A DNA stretch of 50,461 nt. Source: an uncultured Chitinophagaceae bacterium. Its GTDB lineage: Bacteria; Bacteroidota; Bacteroidia; Chitinophagales; Chitinophagaceae. Location of the stretch: the NCBI GenBank assembly GCA_903904335.1, contig CAIVCF010000181.1, positions 1-50,461 of the forward strand, written 5' to 3'. The notes beneath the pieces are model-generated. The model had not been told where the DNA came from. It searched no databases and worked only from the letters and a program-made list of their open reading frames with translations. This document shows, in pieces, positions 50,342-50,461 of the stretch. Both the position numbers and the translations under genes were made by a program. Numbering within the stretch: the stretch's first letter is position 1; every line of letters begins with the position of its first letter.

Positions 50342-50461
50342 GTGAAAAGAATTTGTTTGTTTGTAAATTTATTGCTAATACTTGCTACAGCTGCTAAAGC
50401 GCAGTTATTGCAACAGCCTGCTATGCCAAAAACAAAAATTGATAGTTTGAAAATGTACCCA
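50342..50461 (+). CDS. 5' end of a secreted protein, truncated by the window
   Basis: Forty codons are visible from a GTG start. They encode a signal peptide (VKRICLFVNLLLILATAAKA with cleavage before QLLQQ) and the first mature residues (PAMPKTKIDSLKMYP). No ATG is in frame upstream. An ATG at 50325 is in another frame and stops after six codons. The frame continues past the window edge, so the product cannot be named. Confidence 0.6.
   Translation, partial: MKRICLFVNLLLILATAAKAQLLQQPAMPKTKIDSLKMYP

Overview
The window comes from a Gram-negative member of the Bacteroidota, most likely a Chitinophagaceae-type rod. The evidence is a SusC/SusD pair, an S46 dipeptidyl-peptidase, several TTG-N18-22-TAnnTTTG style promoters, outer-membrane and lipoprotein signal peptides, and AT-rich coding sequence. 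I see no rRNA, tRNA, CRISPR array or intact insertion sequence.

Region 1 (1-10.8 kb) handles short-chain carboxylates and holds the most unusual gene. On the minus strand, a porin, an MHS-type MFS carrier with a large periplasmic insert, and a small membrane protein form one operon that ends in a strong hairpin. A second minus-strand operon follows: a two-TM peptide, an SLC5 transporter-STAC-histidine kinase, and a protein in which a complete phospho-receiver (REC) domain is joined in frame to an AMP-forming propionyl/acetyl-CoA synthetase. The C-terminus of that fusion is cut by the window edge. Upstream lie an orphan IS1-InsA-like DNA-binding protein and a plus-strand conventional acs. Together they suggest a circuit in which substrate uptake is sensed and the signal passes directly to an activating enzyme rather than to a transcription factor.

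Region 2 (10.8-14.5 kb) carries two peptide transporters (OPT and POT) on the minus strand. Region 3 (14.5-23.1 kb) has purD, then the cell-shape and elongasome cluster mreB-mreC-mreD-mrdA-rodA, with a hairpin attenuator after mreB, then a metallo-beta-lactamase-fold hydrolase. Region 4 (23.1-27.2 kb) has an ECF sigma factor operon with a one-TM partner protein carrying internal repeats and a small secreted protein. It is divergent from an S46 DPP7-like peptidase.

Region 5 (27.3-31.5 kb) has an AlkA-like glycosylase, mnmD, an NTF2-like secreted protein, a prohibitin-like SPFH protein, and an M23 peptidase with a small membrane protein. Region 6 (31.6-39.3 kb) has alaS with an unusual insert, an M28 peptidase, a double-PDZ exported protein, gatB, and a TlpA-like lipoprotein. 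Region 7 (39.4-50.5 kb) has SusD and SusC without enzymes, an RND/MMPL exporter, an AI-2E family protein, a PAP2-like membrane protein behind rpoN, and the first 40 codons of a secreted protein. A short dispersed repeat with core TTGCGTCGCA occurs four times in intergenic DNA between 27 and 48 kb.
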